In this document: positions 61,642-64,000 of the stretch, in pieces | Layout of the letters: each line of letters starts with the position of its first letter | How positions within the stretch are numbered: position 1 is the stretch's first letter | Origin: Arcicella sp040387735 | GTDB taxonomy: Bacteria; Bacteroidota; Bacteroidia; Cytophagales; Spirosomataceae | Assembly: GCA_040387735.1 (NCBI GenBank) | Contig: JAZKDE010000028.1 | Span: 1 to 64,000, forward strand | DNA: 64,000 nucleotides | Direction: 5' to 3' | Notes under the pieces: model-generated | Told to the model about the DNA's origin: nothing | The model's database searches: none | Seen by the model: only the letters and a program-made list of their open reading frames with translations | Made by a program: the position numbers and the translations under genes

Positions 61642-64000
61642 ATGAAAAACCAACTTTCATCTTTTATTTACCCCAAATTCCTCTATTTATTAGGAATGTT
61701 TTTCCTTTTAGGGATAACCCAGACTGAGGTAAAAGGTCAAATAGCGAACGCACCATGTAACCAAGCCTCACCGTGGATAAATGGTACTTATACCAACTTA
61801 GCGGCTTCAAGCACTACCACAGGTTTCCTGTGTTTAGGAGGTGTTACCAATACAGCCAACCTAATAGATGCAGACCTTACCAACTTCGCCAGTGTAAGTT
61901 TGACGGGGTTAACGTGTAATGGAACGGTCATCGTAAAAGACAATGATGCAGCCGATACTTATCCCGCAGGGACATTTGCGGGATTTGAGGTTGGGGCTAA
62001 TGGACTTCTTAGTGCAAGTATTGCCGCAACAGTTACCATTACTACTTATAACAATGGTACTTTAGCTGAAACATATAATGCTGTAACATCACTCATTGGC
62101 GTAAATAGTAGTCTATTGAATGCTAATGGCAATGCTGTTTTAGGATTTACGACAACAGCACCTTTTGATGAAATAAGAATTAGCTATCAGCCATTAGTAA
62201 GTGTGTTATTCTCTGCTCAGGTTTATGGGGCAGTTATTGAGAAGTATTGTGCTGGACCAGCTTTGCCATGTAATGTTCAAACCCAAATGAACAACCCAAC
62301 TTATCCAACCAGTATTGACGGAAATAACACGGGTATTACAGGTTTAGCTTGTGTGTCTTGTTCGGTTAATGATGCACAGAATATAATTTCATCCAGCACT
62401 ACTGACTATGCTACTATTTCCTTAGCAGTTTCTGTGGGAAGTACTGGGTCGGTTGCGGTAAAGGATAATTTAACAAGTTACGCAGCAGGAACATTCGCAG
62501 GCTTTAATATCTCGAACCCTAATTTCGTAAACGTAAATGTTTTATCAGGAATTACCATCAGAACATACCTAAATGGAGCATTAAGGGAATCGTCCAACTC
62601 AGGAACACTCGTATCCTTAAATTCAACTTTACTAAATGGTACGGGAGAACAGTTAGCAGGATTTGTCACAACGCTATCTTTTGATGAAGTAAAATTAGAA
62701 GTTACCAACCTTCTTGGTGTCTTAAATAATACCCGTGTATATAATGCTGTTTTTCAGAAATTTTGTGCAGGTCCAGCTTTAGCTTGTAGCACAACTACCT
62801 ATTTAGTAACACCTACCTACCCTGCTGTTGTTGATGGAACATTAACCGGTATTAGTGGTGCCGCTTGCGTGGGTTGTTCGGTGAGCAATACGAATAACGT
62901 CGTTGATAGTGATACTTCAAATAGTGCATCTATTGTCTTAACGGTAGGTGTATTAAGTAGTGGTTCGGTAGCGGTAAAAGACATATTGACTACCTACCCT
63001 ATCGGTACATTTGCGGGCTTTGACATAGAAAACTCTAATTTAATAGGGTTGGGATTATTAAATGGTGCCAGTGTATCCACTTATCTAAATGGTGTACTCC
63101 AAGAATCAAGTGGAGGGAATTTAATTTCATTAACGTTACTGAGTTCAACCCGACAAATCGTTGGATTTACTACAACTAAAACATTCAATGAAGTAAGATT
63201 TACTGCCTCAAATTTAGTTGGTGTCAATCTTGGCACAACCAAGGTTCATAATGCCATATTAAGAGGAGTTTCTGCTGCTGGGATTACGCCACCAACCGTA
63301 CCAGTTGTGGCTTCGACAACCAATAGTTGTCCAATAGCAACCGTTAACCTTAACAGCTTGGTAACCAGTAGTACCCCAGTGGGTGCAACATTAGTATGGT
63401 TTACCAATAATGCTCATACTGGTACTGCTTATGCTACTCCAACTGCGGCAACCGCTAATTCTTATTATGCTTTTTATTATGACAGTGTAAACAATTGTTA
63501 CAGTTTACCTTCCAATGTTGTTAATGTTGTAATTACTGTTTGTTGTCCGACAATAACCAATATAGTTGGTAATAACGTAACCCCTACCACTTGTGGAGGT
63601 TCAACAGGGAGCATAAAAATTTGCGGACTTACTGCCAATGGAACAGGTTATACTATCAATTACGACAAAAATGGAACACCAGCAACGGCTCTAATTAATC
63701 AAACTGCTGATGCAAGTGGCTGTCTTACTTTGACGGGTTTAACGGCAGGAGTTTATACAAATATCAAGGTGAGCAATACTGCTTGTCCAACTGGAAGTAA
63801 TGCCGTTTCTGCAACCTTAATAGACCCAACACCTCCCGCTGCTGCAACTTTATCAGCGACAACGCTCAAAAATATTTGTCCACTACAAACCGCTGATTTA
63901 ACAACTTTAACTGGAACAGCACCAGGAGGTGTCACATACGAATGGCACAATGCTAACAATACATTGGTAGGCTCATTAGTATCTTCACCCACTACGGTAG
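61642..64000 (+). CDS. Large repetitive secreted surface protein, 3' end cut by the window
   Basis: An open frame from ATG at 61642 to the window end, at least 786 codons. The N-terminus has a signal peptide (FLYLLGMFFLLGITQTEVKG). Three tandem domains of about 170 residues follow (about 61750-62275, 62276-62794, 62795-63290). Each has a Cys-containing opening, then vVKDn...Y.aGTFAGF, a TYLNG loop, GFtTT..FdEV and usually a CAGPAL end. After them come Ig-like and SprB-type repeats (TTCGGSTGSIKICGL, LTGLTAGVYTNIKVSNTAC). Likely a type IX-secreted adhesin; the sorting domain lies outside the window. An in-frame ATG at 61621 adds seven residues. Confidence 0.88.
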   Translation, partial: MKNQLSSFIYPKFLYLLGMFFLLGITQTEVKGQIANAPCNQASPWINGTYTNLAASSTTTGFLCLGGVTNTANLIDADLTNFASVSLTGLTCNGTVIVKDNDAADTYPAGTFAGFEVGANGLLSASIAATVTITTYNNGTLAETYNAVTSLIGVNSSLLNANGNAVLGFTTTAPFDEIRISYQPLVSVLFSAQVYGAVIEKYCAGPALPCNVQTQMNNPTYPTSIDGNNTGITGLACVSCSVNDAQNIISSSTTDYATISLAVSVGSTGSVAVKDNLTSYAAGTFAGFNISNPNFVNVNVLSGITIRTYLNGALRESSNSGTLVSLNSTLLNGTGEQLAGFVTTLSFDEVKLEVTNLLGVLNNTRVYNAVFQKFCAGPALACSTTTYLVTPTYPAVVDGTLTGISGAACVGCSVSNTNNVVDSDTSNSASIVLTVGVLSSGSVAVKDILTTYPIGTFAGFDIENSNLIGLGLLNGASVSTYLNGVLQESSGGNLISLTLLSSTRQIVGFTTTKTFNEVRFTASNLVGVNLGTTKVHNAILRGVSAAGITPPTVPVVASTTNSCPIATVNLNSLVTSSTPVGATLVWFTNNAHTGTAYATPTAATANSYYAFYYDSVNNCYSLPSNVVNVVITVCCPTITNIVGNNVTPTTCGGSTGSIKICGLTANGTGYTINYDKNGTPATALINQTADASGCLTLTGLTAGVYTNIKVSNTACPTGSNAVSATLIDPTPPAAATLSATTLKNICPLQTADLTTLTGTAPGGVTYEWHNANNTLVGSLVSSPTTV

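Noticed and set aside
1..64000. Prophage, insertion sequence, integrative element or defence island
   Set aside because: No integrase, transposase, phage structural gene, restriction enzyme or tRNA-flanked insertion was found; gene content is mainly housekeeping and envelope functions.

Overview
The window looks like a chromosomal segment of a low-GC Bacteroidota bacterium, most probably a member of Cytophagales (Spirosomataceae or a close relative). This rests on gene content and signals: a gliding-motility-associated C-terminal sorting domain of the type IX secretion system, a Bacteroidota-type LptD, a GlmU-like sugar nucleotidyltransferase, DUF2911, TAnnTTTG -7 promoter elements, and almost no Shine-Dalgarno sites. 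The genus cannot be fixed from the sequence. There is no rRNA, tRNA, CRISPR array, intact insertion sequence or phage region. A run of ten N (7685-7694) marks an assembly gap.

Layout. 1-7.6 kb: end of valS, a glycosyltransferase, phzF-like, lhgO, a lipoprotein, an OmpA-like protein, smpB and guaB. 7.6-14.5 kb: gap, apbE with a disturbed 5' end, a SUMF1-fold lipoprotein-like protein, a leucine-rich-repeat protein, nadC-nadA, a beta-propeller lipoprotein and an NAD(P)-binding protein. 14.7-21.1 kb: GNAT, folA, moaE, ftsW-murG, nrdB and an SDR. 21.2-30.3 kb: gyrB, then an envelope-glycan cluster (two tandem GT2 genes, polysaccharide deacetylase, GT4, a toxin remnant, an MsbA-type ABC exporter, an acyltransferase). 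30.4-40.8 kb: AraC-type membrane regulator, a broken pcrA/uvrD, HD hydrolase, MetF-like, MOSC, a broken GNAT, nrdA and rpmE2. 40.9-52.4 kb: lipoprotein, a twice-frameshifted outer-membrane protein, the glmU-like/holB/hemC operon, CYTH-lrp, MlaD, amiC and lptD. 52.5-64 kb: DUF2911, nuoC-nuoB, a T9SS-sorted protein, a Crp-type regulator, a candidate small RNA, purH, an AraC regulator, and the first 786 codons of a repetitive surface protein running off the window.

How they fit together. Many genes serve the envelope: ftsW/murG (peptidoglycan), the GT/deacetylase/MsbA block, MlaD, AmiC, LptD, OmpA. Others are nucleotide and cofactor genes (guaB, nrdA, nrdB, purH, folA, nadA/nadC, hemC, moaE). 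Convergent pairs are nearly all separated by strong hairpins, and several intergenic hairpins form REP-like families with TGTA...TACA ends.

The most notable observations are: (i) a set of disrupted genes whose breaks are mostly single-base losses in homopolymers, plus a microhomology deletion in pcrA, so either errors or recent decay; (ii) a candidate small RNA after the crp-like gene, with two hairpins showing the same ACCGCCA loop, preceded by a 13-nt tandem repeat; (iii) a long nested-hairpin leader before rpmE2; (iv) a roughly 65-bp direct repeat in the 0.9-kb intergenic region between an araC gene and the repetitive surface protein.
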